Positions 53,625 to 63,023 of a DNA stretch of 64,000 nucleotides are shown piece by piece. Numbering within the stretch: the stretch's first letter is position 1; each line of letters starts with the position of its first letter. The notes beneath the pieces were generated by a model. That model was not told the origin of the DNA and did not search any database. It saw only the letters and a program-made list of their open reading frames with translations. The stretch spans positions 930,001 through 994,000 of the forward strand of contig NZ_FOTP01000002.1 of NCBI RefSeq assembly GCF_900114605.1, written 5' to 3'. Source of the DNA: Bradyrhizobium sp. NFR13. Its GTDB lineage: Bacteria > Pseudomonadota > Alphaproteobacteria > Rhizobiales > Xanthobacteraceae. A program made the translations under genes and the position numbers.

Positions 53625-54418
53625 TAGGGCGATATCACACCATTCGCGATCAGCAGCGTCTGAACGGTTGCCGCCAGATTGTTGAGACCATGCAGAAAGA
53701 TCGTCAGCCATGTGGAGTGGCTGCGATAGCGCATATAGCCGAACAGCAGGCCGATGGTGAAAATCTCGACGAAGAAGAACCAGTCATACTGCAGATGCAT
53801 CGCCGTCCAGACCAGCGATGACGCCACGATGGCGCCAAGCGGCCGCAAAAACGATTCCGACCAGCCGCGATAGAGGAAGCCACGCGCGAAGAACTCTTCC
53901 GTCATCGGCGCGCCGACACAGAATGCGATCACGAGCAGCCACAGCGCGCCGTCGGCACGGGCCGATTTCAACACCTCCAGCATGAAGGTCGGCGCGGAGT
54001 CGCGGCCCATCCCCTTCGCGACCAGCTCCCAGGCGCCGACCAGCACGATCAGCGCCACCGTGCCGATGACATAGTTTTTCCAGGACGTGCTGCGCAGCCC
54101 CAGATAGTCGGCAAAGGATTGCCGCGCCATGCGCGTCGCCAGCCACAGCGCCAGACACACGGCCGGAAGCCCCATGATGACCGATGCCGCGATGGTCGTG
54201 CCGCTGCTCATGGCCTTGATCAGCAGCGTCGCGTCGAGTGGCGCATCCTTGATCAGCAGGTAATAGGCGACGACGGTCAACTGACCGATGAACATGGCTG
54301 CAAAAGCGAACAGCCCCCAGAGGCACGTGCCCCAGAATTTCCAGACCCGCGGCGGCTTTGTCGCGGGCGACAGATCCGAAGGTGCAGCAGGAGCGACGGC
54401 CGCCTCCAGCGCGCTCAC
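53624..54418 (-). CDS. CPBP-family intramembrane metalloprotease
   Basis: A 264-residue protein with about six to eight membrane helices. The CPBP motif has EExxxR: 'GAPMTEEFFARGFLYRG', followed by the His motifs 'WTAMHLQYDWFFF' and 'TIFLHGLNNLAATVQTL', matching the glutamate/histidine active site of CAAX/Abi proteases. A Pro/Ala N-terminal tail of about 25 residues precedes the first helix. The start is GTG 54418, which overlaps the preceding TGA, so it is coupled to the acyl-CoA dehydrogenase gene. Confidence 0.92.
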   Translation of the reverse strand: MSALEAAVAPAAPSDLSPATKPPRVWKFWGTCLWGLFAFAAMFIGQLTVVAYYLLIKDAPLDATLLIKAMSSGTTIAASVIMGLPAVCLALWLATRMARQSFADYLGLRSTSWKNYVIGTVALIVLVGAWELVAKGMGRDSAPTFMLEVLKSARADGALWLLVIAFCVGAPMTEEFFARGFLYRGWSESFLRPLGAIVASSLVWTAMHLQYDWFFFVEIFTIGLLFGYMRYRSHSTWLTIFLHGLNNLAATVQTLLIANGVISP

Positions 54419-56061
54419 TGTGGCAACGCCCGCTCGAGTAGTCCCCGGCCCTGAGCTTCGGTCAATTCGGCGGTGCCATAGATCGCGCTGCGCGCACCGT
54501 CAAGGCGTGTCCGCGCAAACAGTTCGGCATGGGGCGGATGCACCATGTTCAGCGCGGCGCAGGCCGCCAGCAACGCCAGCGATTCCACAGCCTGCCGCGC
54601 GACACGCTCGCTATCGGGCCGCAGCAAGGTGCGGATGACGAAGGATGCAGCGTCGGCCGCGCCGGGCAGCCCGCGCGTCTCCAGCATCAGGTCCTGCAGC
54701 ACAGCGGTCGAAGCGTCACCTTCACGCGACAGCGCCCGCAGCACATCGAGACACATCACATTGCCGGAGCCTTCCCAGATCGCATTGACCGGCGCCTCAC
54801 GATAATGCCGCGCCAGAATGCCCTCCTCGACATAGCCATTGCCGCCCATGCATTCCATCGCCTCGTAAAGGAAGCCCGGCGCCGATTTGCAGACCCAGTA
54901 TTTCACCACCGGCGTCAGGAAACGCATATAGGCCGCCTCGGACGAATCCTCCGGCGCCACATCGAACGCACGGCACAGCCGCATCACCAGCGCGGTGGAG
55001 GCCTCCACATGTAGCGCCATGTCGGCGAGCACGCTTTGCATCATCGGCTGATCGGCAAGATGTTTTTGGAACACACTGCGGTGCCTTGCGTGATGCAGCG
55101 CATGGACGAGGCCCGAGCGCATCAATCCGGCCGATGCCGTCGCGCAATCCTGCCGCGTCAGCTGCACCATCTGGATGATGGTGCGGATGCCCTTGCCTTC
55201 CTCGCCGACGCGCAGTGCATAGGCATCGTTGAACTCGACTTCCGACGACGCATTGGAGCGATTGCCGAGCTTGTCCTTCAGGCGCTGGAAGTTCAACGCA
55301 TTGAGCGAACCGTCCGGTCTGAATCGCGGCATGAAGAAACAGCTAAGGCCATCATCGGCCTGTGCCAGCACCAGAAACGCGTCGCACATCGGCGCCGACA
55401 TGAACCATTTGTGGCCGCTGATCCGATACGCATCGCCGTCGCGCACCGCGCGCGTCATGTTGGTCCGCACATCCGTGCCGCCCTGTCGCTCGGTCATCCC
55501 CATGCCCAGCGTCATGCCGCGCTTGGCGGACCAAGGCGCAAAGCTCGGATCGTAATCGCGGCTGGCGATCACAGGCATGACCTGTGCAAGCACATCAGGC
55601 TGCGAAGCCAATGCTCCCACCGCAGCGCGCGTCATGGTGATCGGACAGAGGTGTCCGGTCTCGACCTGTGCGGCCATGTAGAATCTCGCGGCGCGCGCCA
55701 CTTCGGACGCGCCGCGCGCGGACTTGCCGTCACGCGTCCATGTCGAATTGTGAATACCCGCTGCAATGCTCTGTGCCATCAGCTCGTGATAGGCCGGATG
55801 AAACTCAATCTCGTCACGTCGGTTGCCGCGCGCATCGAAAGTCCGCAGCTTCGGCGTGTTCTCGTTGGCCAGCCGCGCACGCTGCGCCATCTCGGACGAG
55901 CCCCAGAGCTGACCGAATTCGGCATGGTCGACATAGGCGAACGAGCCCTCATTCATCGCAACCGCTTCCACGAGCGGCCGGTCCAGCTCGAACAGATTGA
56001 CGTCCTCGAAGGGGGGCGACTGGTTGAGCACCGCATGGATCGCGGAGGTGGCGTCGGTCAT
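54415..56061 (-). CDS. AidB-like acyl-CoA dehydrogenase
   Basis: A 548-residue FAD enzyme, as long as AidB and about 150 residues longer than ordinary acyl-CoA dehydrogenases. 'CPITMTRAAVGALASQPDVL' and 'GMGMTERQGGTDVRTNMTRA' are AidB-type, and 'EAMECMGGNGYVEEGILARH' then 'REAPVNAIWEGSGNVMCLDV' carry the FAD/active-site region. E. coli AidB binds DNA and is part of the adaptive response to alkylation; whether that applies here is unknown. The stop overlaps the CPBP start. Confidence 0.93.
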   Translation of the reverse strand: MTDATSAIHAVLNQSPPFEDVNLFELDRPLVEAVAMNEGSFAYVDHAEFGQLWGSSEMAQRARLANENTPKLRTFDARGNRRDEIEFHPAYHELMAQSIAAGIHNSTWTRDGKSARGASEVARAARFYMAAQVETGHLCPITMTRAAVGALASQPDVLAQVMPVIASRDYDPSFAPWSAKRGMTLGMGMTERQGGTDVRTNMTRAVRDGDAYRISGHKWFMSAPMCDAFLVLAQADDGLSCFFMPRFRPDGSLNALNFQRLKDKLGNRSNASSEVEFNDAYALRVGEEGKGIRTIIQMVQLTRQDCATASAGLMRSGLVHALHHARHRSVFQKHLADQPMMQSVLADMALHVEASTALVMRLCRAFDVAPEDSSEAAYMRFLTPVVKYWVCKSAPGFLYEAMECMGGNGYVEEGILARHYREAPVNAIWEGSGNVMCLDVLRALSREGDASTAVLQDLMLETRGLPGAADAASFVIRTLLRPDSERVARQAVESLALLAACAALNMVHPPHAELFARTRLDGARSAIYGTAELTEAQGRGLLERALPQ

Positions 56062-56128
56062 GGATCAGTTCCGGCTGAAGGCATTGTTGCGAATCATTTT
56101 ACGCCGGATTGGGCGGGATTTCACGGGG

Positions 56129-56902
56129 CTATCTCGCCTGCCGTGCAATCGGGAAATCGTAGGCGCGCGCACCCGCGCCGGGCAGCGAGAAGTGCCACCA
56201 TTCCTTGGAATAATTCACGAAGCCCTGCCGGCCCATCGCCGACGTCAGGAGATTCCGCCAGCGCCGCTGCGCGGGTGAAATCGCGCGCGATCCGGTATGC
56301 GCCTTCGCATCCGAGCAATCGTAACCCGTGCCCATGTCGACGCTGGCCTCCGGCGCTCGCTGTGCTTCCGGCGCGATGCAGCTTGCATAGGCTTTGTTCG
56401 GATCGAATGCCGGCGACGCGGGCGCACGCAGATCGACCAGCGTCAGGTCGAGCGCCGCGCCGGTGGAGTGGCCGGAGCGCTCGGCGATATAGCCGAGCTT
56501 GAACAGATCCGCCTTGCCGAAGGATGGATTGTAACGCTCCTGCGCAGGTGTCTCGTTGCCGTCGCGCGCCCATGCCACCATGTCGCGCGACGCCCGCGCC
56601 GGGCGATAGCAATCCAGCATTTTCAGCGACAGGTTTTGCGCCATCAGTTCGCGCTGCACCTTCTGCAGAGCGAGGCCGACCGGGCGTTTCACCACGCATT
56701 CCGCGCTATCGTAGCCGCTGAGCTTGCGGCCGACGAAATTGTTGACGCCGGCATAGCGGATGTCCTGCTGGATCGAGGGATCGATATCGCGCAGGAACAC
56801 GAAATCATCGGGCAGGTTTTGCGCATACGCAGGCACGGCGCCGAAGGCCAGGAACAGCCCCGCCGACACCGTCGCGACCACCTGGCTTAGAGCATGTCTC
56901 AT
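56129..56902 (-). CDS. VanX/DdpX-like D-Ala-D-Ala dipeptidase (M15 family)
   Basis: A 257-residue exported peptidase. A signal peptide ('LSQVVATVSAGLFLAFGAVP') precedes 'FVFLRDIDPSIQQDIRYAGV', 'NFVGRKLSGYDSAECVVKR' and 'MLDCYRPARASRDMVAWARD'. Zinc site: SxHxxGxAxD in 'SGHSTGAALDLTLVD' and the Glu/His of 'SKEWWHFSLPGAGA'. Residues match VanX-type M15D enzymes. It likely recycles D-Ala-D-Ala; no van genes are nearby, so resistance is not implied. ATG 56902 is preferred over a long upstream frame. Confidence 0.92.
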   Translation of the reverse strand: MRHALSQVVATVSAGLFLAFGAVPAYAQNLPDDFVFLRDIDPSIQQDIRYAGVNNFVGRKLSGYDSAECVVKRPVGLALQKVQRELMAQNLSLKMLDCYRPARASRDMVAWARDGNETPAQERYNPSFGKADLFKLGYIAERSGHSTGAALDLTLVDLRAPASPAFDPNKAYASCIAPEAQRAPEASVDMGTGYDCSDAKAHTGSRAISPAQRRWRNLLTSAMGRQGFVNYSKEWWHFSLPGAGARAYDFPIARQAR

Positions 56903-57050
56903 GACGGGTTCCGGAGCTCCAACCAAGGCGATTCCGCGGGAATTTGGCCTCACCATCTTTACCCTGCCGCTGGACTGACCGGGGGATAACCCGAAACCGG
57001 CCGAATCGCGCTTGCCCCGCTTTTCAACTCTGCCTATAGCTTTCGTTTTA

Positions 57051-58004
57051 ATGACCCAAGCCACGAAATCCTCTTTCGTTCTCGGACACCGGCATTTGCT
57101 GGGCATCGAGGGCCTTTCCGCCGCGGATATCACCGGCCTCCTCGACCTGTCCGAGGAATATGTCGAGCTGAACCGCCAGGTCGACAAGAAGCGCTCCTCG
57201 CTGCGCGGTCGCACCCAGATCAATCTGTTTTTCGAGAATTCAACACGCACCCAGTCGTCGTTCGAACTGGCCGGCAAGCGGCTCGGCGCCGACGTCATGA
57301 ACATGTCGGTGTCATCGTCCTCGATCAAAAAGGGCGAGACGCTGATCGACACCGCGATGACGCTGAACGCGATGCATCCGGACATTCTGGTGATGCGCCA
57401 TCATGCGTCCGGCGCGGTCGAACTGCTGGCCCGCAAGGTCGACGGCTCCGTCATCAATGCCGGCGACGGCGCCCATGAACATCCGACGCAAGCCCTGCTC
57501 GACGCATTGACCATCCGCCGCAACAAGGGCCGCCTCGAAGGTCTCGTGATCGCGATCTGCGGCGACGTGCTGCATTCGCGCGTCGCGCGGTCCAACATTC
57601 TCCTGCTCAACACCATGGGCGCTCGCGTCCGCGTGGTCGCGCCCTCCACGCTGCTGCCGCCGGGCATCGAGCGCATGGGTGTCGAGGTCGCGCGCGACAT
57701 GCGCGAAGGGCTCAACGGCGCCGACATCGTGATGATGCTGCGGCTGCAGCGCGAGCGCATGAACGGCTCGTTCGTGCCGTCGTCCGGCGAATACTTCCAG
57801 TATTTCGGCCTCGACCAGAAGAAGCTCGCTTACGCCAAGCCCGATGCGCTGGTGATGCACCCGGGGCCGATGAACCGCGGTGTCGAAATCGACTCCATCG
57901 TCGCCGATGGCGCGCAGTCGCTGATCCGCGAACAGGTGGAAATGGGCGTAGCGGTCCGCATGGCCGTGCTCGAAGCGCTCGCGCGCAACCTCCCGAATGC
58001 GTAA
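57051..58004 (+). CDS. pyrB: Aspartate carbamoyltransferase, catalytic subunit
   Basis: A 317-residue enzyme for the second step of pyrimidine synthesis. The carbamoyl-phosphate signature is '[20 protein letters not shown]'. Aspartate-site and fold markers: '[16 protein letters not shown]', '[20 protein letters not shown]', '[14 protein letters not shown]' and '[20 protein letters not shown]'. ATG 57051 lacks a Shine-Dalgarno sequence; the short upstream frame has none either. It overlaps or nearly abuts pyrC, whose product looks metal-site deficient, suggesting the Pseudomonas-like PyrB-PyrC' arrangement. Confidence 0.97.
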   Translation: MTQATKSSFVLGHRHLLGIEGLSAADITGLLDLSEEYVELNRQVDKKRSSLRGRTQINLFFENSTRTQSSFELAGKRLGADVMNMSVSSSSIKKGETLIDTAMTLNAMHPDILVMRHHASGAVELLARKVDGSVINAGDGAHEHPTQALLDALTIRRNKGRLEGLVIAICGDVLHSRVARSNILLLNTMGARVRVVAPSTLLPPGIERMGVEVARDMREGLNGADIVMMLRLQRERMNGSFVPSSGEYFQYFGLDQKKLAYAKPDALVMHPGPMNRGVEIDSIVADGAQSLIREQVEMGVAVRMAVLEALARNLPNA

Positions 58005-58008
58005 CGTC

Positions 58009-59310
58009 ATGCTGACAGATCGCCGCCCTATCCTCCTCGCCAATGCGCACGTGATCGATCCGTCACGTGACTTCGACGGTCCCGGGGATGTGCTGATCGC
58101 CGACGGCATGATCCGCGACGCCCGCCGCGGCATTGGCGCGGCCGGCGTACCCGAAGGCACCGACATCATCAATTGCGCCGGCAAGGTCGTGGCCCCCGGC
58201 CTCGTCGATATGCGCGCTTTCGTCGGCGAGCCCGGCGCCAGCCACCGCGAGACTTTCGCCTCTGCCAGCCGTGCAGCCGCAGCCGGCGGCATCACCACCA
58301 TCGTCTGCCAGCCGGATACGTCGCCGACCATCGACAACTCGGCCACCGTCGACTTCGTGCTGCGGCGCGCCCGCGACACCGCCATCGTCAACATCCATCC
58401 GATGGCCGCCCTGACCAAGGGTCTCGAAGGCCATGAGATGACCGAGATCGGGCTGCTGAAAGCAGCCGGCGCAGTGGCCTTCACCGATGCCGACAAGAGC
58501 ATCACCAACGCACAGATCATGCGCCGCGCGCTGACCTATGCACGCGATTTCGACGCGCTGATCGTGCATTACACCGAGGATCCCGATCTCGTCGGCGAAG
58601 GCGTGATGAATGAAGGCGAGCGCGCGTCACGGCTCGGCCTGATGGGCATTCCCAATGCTGCCGAAGCCATCATGCTGGAGCGCGACATGCGCCTCGTGGC
58701 CCTCACCGGCGGGCGTTACCATGCGGCATCGCTGACCTGCATCGAATCCATCGAGATCCTGAAGCGCGCTCGCGATGCCGGCTTGCGGGTGTCCGCCTCG
58801 GCGTCGATCAATCACCTGACGCTGAACGAAAACGATATCGGGCCGTATCGTTCGTATCTCAAATTGTCGCCGCCGCTCCGCACCGAAGAGAACCGCCGCG
58901 CGCTGGTCGCCGCCGTCGCGTCAGGTTTGATCGACGTCATCATGTCCGACCACAATCCGCAGGACGTCGAGACCAAACGGCTCCCCTTCGCCGAGGCCGC
59001 GCCCGGCGCAATTGGACTTGAGACCATGCTGTCGGCCGGATTGCGACTGGTCCATAGCGGCGAGCTGTCCTTCACCCAGTTGATATCGGCGATGTCGACA
59101 CGGCCGGCGGAACTGCTCGGCCTGCCGGGCGGCACGCTGCGCCCCGGCGCTGTCGCCGACATCATCGTCATTGACGCCGATGTGCCGTGGGTGCTGGATC
59201 CCGCGGACCTGAAGTCGCAATGCAAGAATACACCATTCGACGAAGCTCGCTTCACGGGGCGCGTTGCACGCACTATTGTCGGCGGACGCACCGTTTACGA
59301 GCACGTCTGA
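58009..59310 (+). CDS. pyrC: Dihydroorotase-like protein lacking the HxH motif (PyrC-prime type)
   Basis: A 433-residue amidohydrolase barrel. Class I dihydroorotase features are plain ('KVVAPGLVDMRAFVGEPGAS', 'GGITTIVCQPDTSPTID', 'VIMSDHNPQDVETKRLPFAE', 'MSTRPAELLGLPGGTLRPGA'). But where active enzymes have DxHxH, this has D-M-R-A-F, so both metal-binding histidines are Arg and Phe. Later His positions ('VHYTEDPDL', 'ASINHLTLNE') and the Asp of 'SDHNPQ' are kept. In Pseudomonas an inactive pseudo-dihydroorotase stabilises PyrB; the same role is inferred here. An ATG at 57997, overlapping pyrB by 8 bases, is the alternative start. Confidence 0.9.
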   Translation: MLTDRRPILLANAHVIDPSRDFDGPGDVLIADGMIRDARRGIGAAGVPEGTDIINCAGKVVAPGLVDMRAFVGEPGASHRETFASASRAAAAGGITTIVCQPDTSPTIDNSATVDFVLRRARDTAIVNIHPMAALTKGLEGHEMTEIGLLKAAGAVAFTDADKSITNAQIMRRALTYARDFDALIVHYTEDPDLVGEGVMNEGERASRLGLMGIPNAAEAIMLERDMRLVALTGGRYHAASLTCIESIEILKRARDAGLRVSASASINHLTLNENDIGPYRSYLKLSPPLRTEENRRALVAAVASGLIDVIMSDHNPQDVETKRLPFAEAAPGAIGLETMLSAGLRLVHSGELSFTQLISAMSTRPAELLGLPGGTLRPGAVADIIVIDADVPWVLDPADLKSQCKNTPFDEARFTGRVARTIVGGRTVYEHV

Positions 59311-59394
59311 CGCGACAAGCGTCGTGGTGCACCGAAAGCACGGAGCGCGTCTGCGAGCCCGAAAGTGCAAAGCGCGTCCTGGAATAGAGGTCCG

Positions 59395-59982
59395 ATGATC
59401 GTTCTCTACATATTCGCTGCCGCGCTCGGTTATTTTCTCGGCTCGGTGCCTTTCGGACTGGTGCTGACCAAGCTCGCCGGCACGCAGGACATCCGCACCA
59501 TCGGCTCCGGCAATATCGGCGCCACCAATGTGCTCCGCACAGGCCGCAAGGGTCTTGCTGCGGCGACCCTGCTGCTCGACGCCCTCAAGGGCACCGTGGC
59601 CGTGATCATCGCCGGCAGTGTCGGCGGTCCCGTCCCGGCCATGATCGCGGGTCTCTTCGCTTTCCTGGGGCACCTCTTCCCGGTCTGGCTCGGCTTCAAG
59701 GGCGGCAAGGGTGTCGCCGTCTATATCGGCATCATGCTCGGCCTGTACTGGCCTGCGGCGATCGTGTTCTGCCTTGCCTGGCTCGCCTGCGCCTTCACCT
59801 CGCGCTACTCGTCATTCTCGGCCCTGACCGCCAGCGCCATCACGCCGATCTTCCTGTGGTGGGCCAAGGCGCCGCAACTCGCCGTGCTGGCCACCGTGCT
59901 GACGCTGCTGCTGTGGTTCATGCACCGCGAGAACATCAAGCGGCTGCTGAACGGCACCGAAGGCAAGATCGGGCAGAAGTAG
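59395..59982 (+). CDS. plsY: Glycerol-3-phosphate acyltransferase PlsY
   Basis: A 195-residue inner-membrane acyltransferase that uses acyl-phosphate from PlsX to make lysophosphatidate. Motifs: '[15 protein letters not shown]', '[20 protein letters not shown]' and '[20 protein letters not shown]', with about five membrane segments. ATG 59395 has AGAGG 6 bases upstream. It lies 84 bases after the pyrC stop. Confidence 0.95.
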   Translation: MIVLYIFAAALGYFLGSVPFGLVLTKLAGTQDIRTIGSGNIGATNVLRTGRKGLAAATLLLDALKGTVAVIIAGSVGGPVPAMIAGLFAFLGHLFPVWLGFKGGKGVAVYIGIMLGLYWPAAIVFCLAWLACAFTSRYSSFSALTASAITPIFLWWAKAPQLAVLATVLTLLLWFMHRENIKRLLNGTEGKIGQK

Positions 59983-59993
59983 TAGCCTGTTGG

Positions 59994-60458
59994 CTAGAAC
60001 ACCCTTGCACCCTGCCGCGCATCCAGATCGAACTCCCAGATCTCGATGCCGCGGCTGATCAGGTGGCCGTTGTTCTTGATATAGTGCGAGATCAAACTCA
60101 CCTTCGAATGCGGATGAAGATGTTTGAGCACGAACAGAATCTTCCGATAATCGCGAGGCGCCGCACCGAACAGCAACATGGCTTCATTCATGCCGCGGAT
60201 CTTGGCGCTCGGACGATTGCCGGACACTGACCAGGTGTAGGACTTGCATTCGACCAGGATGCGCGGGCTGGCGCTGCCAAGGTCGAAGCGCTTGTTCTTC
60301 TGCAGCCGGTGGCCGACGGGTACGACGAAATTGCGCGCAAGCTGCACGCCCTCGGAATGAAAGAAGATCTGCGCCGCCTCTTCGAACTCACGCCCAACGG
60401 CGGCGTTGCTCGATGCGCCGATCCGCTGGAAGTTGTTCACGTCCCAAAGCACTGTCAT
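59994..60458 (-). CDS. PD-(D/E)XK nuclease-like orphan protein
   Basis: A 154-residue protein. 'AAVGREFEEAAQIFF' gives an N-terminal acidic helix, then 'HRLQKNKRFDLGSASPRILV' and 'ECKSYTWSVSGNRP' give D59, E70 and K72, the D-(x10)-E-x-K pattern of restriction-endonuclease-fold enzymes. The remaining half has 'ILFVLKHLHPHSKVSLISHY' and 'ISRGIEIWEFDLDA'. No methylase or phage gene is nearby. Start placed at ATG 60458; in-frame TTG/GTG precede it. It lies between plsY and dprA, convergent with plsY. Confidence 0.7.
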   Translation of the reverse strand: MTVLWDVNNFQRIGASSNAAVGREFEEAAQIFFHSEGVQLARNFVVPVGHRLQKNKRFDLGSASPRILVECKSYTWSVSGNRPSAKIRGMNEAMLLFGAAPRDYRKILFVLKHLHPHSKVSLISHYIKNNGHLISRGIEIWEFDLDARQGARVF

Positions 60459-60567
60459 CACTGAACACAAGCCATCCGGGCTCCCCCCTACTCTCGCACC
60501 TTAAGTGTGAATGTCAATTGAATGCATCCTTAAGTTGATAGATGCTTTCCATCCGGGGGAGCATGGC

Positions 60568-61686
60568 TTGGACAGCATCTCACAAGGCAGCACACAACTG
60601 ACGGACGCACAGCGGCTCGACTGGCTGCGGCTGATCCGCAGCGACAATGTGGGGCCGCGCACCTTCCGGTCGCTGATCAACCATTTCGGCAGCGCCCGCG
60701 CCGCGCTGGCGCAGCTGCCTGATCTGGCGCGCCGCGGCGGTGCGACCCGCGCCGGCCGGATCTGCAGCGCCGACGATGCACAGCGTGAACTCGACCTCGG
60801 GCGCAAGATGGGTGTCGCGCTTGTCGCGCCCGGTGAGCCCGGCTACCCGCCGCGATTGGCGGGGATCGACGATGCACCGCCGCTGCTCGGCATCCGCGGC
60901 AGAGTGGACGCGCTGATGCGGCCGATGATAGCCATCGTTGGCTCGCGCAACGCATCCGGCGCAGGGCTGAAATTCGCGGAGAGACTGGCGCGCGATCTTG
61001 GCGACGCCGGTTTCGTGATCGTGTCGGGCCTCGCACGCGGCATCGATCAGGCCGCGCATCGCGCCAGCCTGAATGGAGGCACCGTCGCTGTGCTGGCCGG
61101 CGGTCATGACAAGATCTATCCGCCTGAACACGAGGACCTGCTGTTCGCCCTGCTCGACAACGGCGGCGCGATTTCGGAGATGCCGTTCGGCCACGTCCCG
61201 CGCGCCCGCGATTTCCCGCGTCGCAATCGCCTGATCTCGGGTGCAGCACTCGGCGTCGTGGTGATCGAAGCGGCGCATCGCTCGGGCTCGCTGATCACCG
61301 CACGGATGGCTGCCGAACAAGGCCGCGAAGTGTTTGCCGTGCCGGGTTCGCCGCTCGATCCCCGCGCCGCCGGTACCAACGACCTCATCAAGCAAGGTGC
61401 AGCGCTGGTGACGGAAGCTTCCGACGTCATCAATGCCGTCATGCCGATCATGGAACGGCCGATCGAACTCCCGAGCCGTGAGCCGGACGACATGACATCC
61501 TACGCCGAACCCGATAGCGGCGATCGCGCGCGCGTCATCGCCCTGCTCGGCCCGAGCCCGGTCGGTATCGACGACCTCATACGTCTTGCCGGCACGTCGG
61601 CCTCCACCGTCCGCATCGTGCTGCTGGAGCTCGAGCTTGCCGGACGGCTGGAGCGTCACGGCGGCGGGCTGGTGTCGATAATCTGA
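60568..61686 (+). CDS. dprA: DNA-processing protein DprA
   Basis: A 372-residue RecA loader for incoming single-stranded DNA in transformation. SAM-like N-terminal part: '[20 protein letters not shown]'. Rossmann core: '[20 protein letters not shown]' and '[20 protein letters not shown]', then '[20 protein letters not shown]' and '[20 protein letters not shown]'. The C-terminal DprA winged helix is '[20 protein letters not shown]'. I chose TTG 60568 because GGGGGAG lies 6 bases upstream; ATG 60511 would add 19 residues but has no ribosome-binding site. Confidence 0.93.
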   Translation: MDSISQGSTQLTDAQRLDWLRLIRSDNVGPRTFRSLINHFGSARAALAQLPDLARRGGATRAGRICSADDAQRELDLGRKMGVALVAPGEPGYPPRLAGIDDAPPLLGIRGRVDALMRPMIAIVGSRNASGAGLKFAERLARDLGDAGFVIVSGLARGIDQAAHRASLNGGTVAVLAGGHDKIYPPEHEDLLFALLDNGGAISEMPFGHVPRARDFPRRNRLISGAALGVVVIEAAHRSGSLITARMAAEQGREVFAVPGSPLDPRAAGTNDLIKQGAALVTEASDVINAVMPIMERPIELPSREPDDMTSYAEPDSGDRARVIALLGPSPVGIDDLIRLAGTSASTVRIVLLELELAGRLERHGGGLVSII

Positions 61687-61698
61687 GCTCTTTTTGGC

Positions 61699-61742
61699 GC
61701 GTTTTCTTCACGCGAGCCGGAAGCCACTTCGCTTGAAAACGC
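61699..61742. repeat. Palindromic repeat, GCGTTTTC...GAAAACGC family, copy 2 (inverted)
   Basis: Arms GCGTTTTC (61699-61706) and GAAAACGC (61735-61742). It is the reverse complement of the copy at 41705-41748 at 37 of 44 positions. Lies between the converging dprA and HxlR genes. Confidence 0.85.
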
Positions 61743-61749
61743 GACGGGA

Positions 61750-62151
61750 TCAGTCTTCCGAATTGCGCCCGTCGAAATTTTTCCGCGCAGTGTCGATATC
61801 GGGCAGATGTTGCTGCGCCCATTCGCCGAGCTTTATGACCGGATCGCTCAGGCCTCGGCCGAGATCCGTGAGTTCATAGTCCACACGTGGGGGCACGGTC
61901 GGAAACACGGTGCGCGTCACCAGACCGTCGCGTTCGAGCCCGCGGAGCGTCAGGGTCAGCATCCGCTGCGAGATGCCGCCGATCATGCGCTTCAATTCGT
62001 TGAAGCGCCGCGGGCCGTCCCTGAGCAGCATGATCACCAGCACGCTCCATTTGTCGCCGACCCGCGCCAGCACCGACGCGACGCCGCGACAATCGCTGTC
62101 CTGATGCGGAATCGCCGGCAAAGCAGGCACCTTTTTGTGCTCGGGTTTCAA
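61750..62151 (-). CDS. HxlR-family transcriptional regulator
   Basis: A 133-residue winged-helix repressor: 'DCRGVASVLARVGDKWSVLV' (Cys21 could be a redox switch as in HypR/YodB), 'IMLLRDGPRRFNELKRMIGG', 'ISQRMLTLTLRGLERDGLVT' and 'PRVDYELTDLGRGLSDPVIK'. The start is TTG 62151, with AAGG 8 bases upstream. It is divergent from azoR, its likely target, as known for YodB control of an azoreductase in Bacillus. Confidence 0.9.
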   Translation of the reverse strand: MKPEHKKVPALPAIPHQDSDCRGVASVLARVGDKWSVLVIMLLRDGPRRFNELKRMIGGISQRMLTLTLRGLERDGLVTRTVFPTVPPRVDYELTDLGRGLSDPVIKLGEWAQQHLPDIDTARKNFDGRNSED

Positions 62152-62227
62152 AATTGTGCCTTCTTGTGCGGTTTCGGCCAGTCACTCATGTAGCGTCAGT
62201 TACAAACCTATACCATGAGGTGACCAC

Positions 62228-62839
62228 ATGAAACTGCTCCATATCGATTCCAGCGTTCTCGGCCCCCACTCCGTCAGCCGGCAGGTATCCGCCGCCATTA
62301 CCGACCGGCTGGCTAAGGCGACGCCCGGCCTTGCCGTGACCTATCGCGACGTCGCCACAGCCCCGCTCGGCCACCTATCGGGTTCCCATCTCGCTGCCGC
62401 GCAGGGAGCCGCCCCCGACGCCGCGTTGCAGCCGGACCTCGCTGCGGGTCAGGCTGTGCTGGAGGAGTTTCTCGCGGCAGACATCGTGGTGATCGGCGCG
62501 CCCATGTACAACTTCTCGATCCCGAGCCAGCTCAAGGCCTGGATCGATCGCATCCTCGTGGCCGGCAAGACGTTCAAGTACAATGACAAGGGTGTTGTCG
62601 AGGGTCTCGCCGGCAACAAGCGCGTCATTGTCGCGATCTCACGCGGTGGCTTCTACGGCGCCGACACGCCGATGGCGGCCGGCGAACATCTCGAAACCTA
62701 TCTGCGTTGGGTGTTCGGCTTCATCGGCGTGACCAATCTGGAGTTCATCGCTGCCGACGGCATCATGGTGGGACCGGAGTTGCGCGAGAAGGCCGTTGCC
62801 GGTGCCTTGCAGGCGGCGACGGATTTGCGCGCGGCTTAG
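62228..62839 (+). CDS. azoR: FMN-dependent NADH:quinone/azo reductase
   Basis: A 203-residue flavodoxin-fold enzyme: '[20 protein letters not shown]' (FMN phosphate loop), '[20 protein letters not shown]' and '[12 protein letters not shown]'. Reduces azo dyes and quinones by two electrons, limiting oxidative cycling. Divergent from an HxlR regulator 76 bases away. Gene-symbol use follows the AzoR family; substrate range is not predictable from sequence. Confidence 0.93.
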   Translation: MKLLHIDSSVLGPHSVSRQVSAAITDRLAKATPGLAVTYRDVATAPLGHLSGSHLAAAQGAAPDAALQPDLAAGQAVLEEFLAADIVVIGAPMYNFSIPSQLKAWIDRILVAGKTFKYNDKGVVEGLAGNKRVIVAISRGGFYGADTPMAAGEHLETYLRWVFGFIGVTNLEFIAADGIMVGPELREKAVAGALQAATDLRAA

Positions 62840-62845
62840 TTAGAA

Positions 62846-63016
62846 CTCGTCATTCCCCGGCAAACTAATTGGTTTGCCTGAGGGCGCGCCACTTGGCGCG
62901 AACCTCAGCCACTCCAATTGGAGTGGCGGGGAATCCCGAGATGAGTTTTACCCGATGGAGATCCCGGGCTCCCGCCGTCCGCTTACGCGGACTGCCGGTC
63001 CCCGGGATGACGGCGT
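62846..63016. repeat. Cruciform-rich palindromic repeat block
   Basis: Outer arms start CTCGTCATTCCCCG (from 62846) and CGGGGAATCCCGAGATGAG (to about 62945). Inside are GGCAAAC/GTTTGCC (about 62869-62888), CGCGCC/GGCGCG and the palindrome CCACTCCAATTGGAGTGG. A second, smaller unit follows with CGGGCTCCCG and a CCCCGGGATGACG end. It separates convergent azoR and SDR genes. Confidence 0.75.
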
Positions 63017-63023
63017 GTAGTCA

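Noticed and set aside
56129-56902. Vancomycin-resistance VanX
   Set aside because: The protein is exported and no vanH, vanA or regulator genes are present. A peptidoglycan-recycling dipeptidase is more likely in a Gram-negative bacterium.
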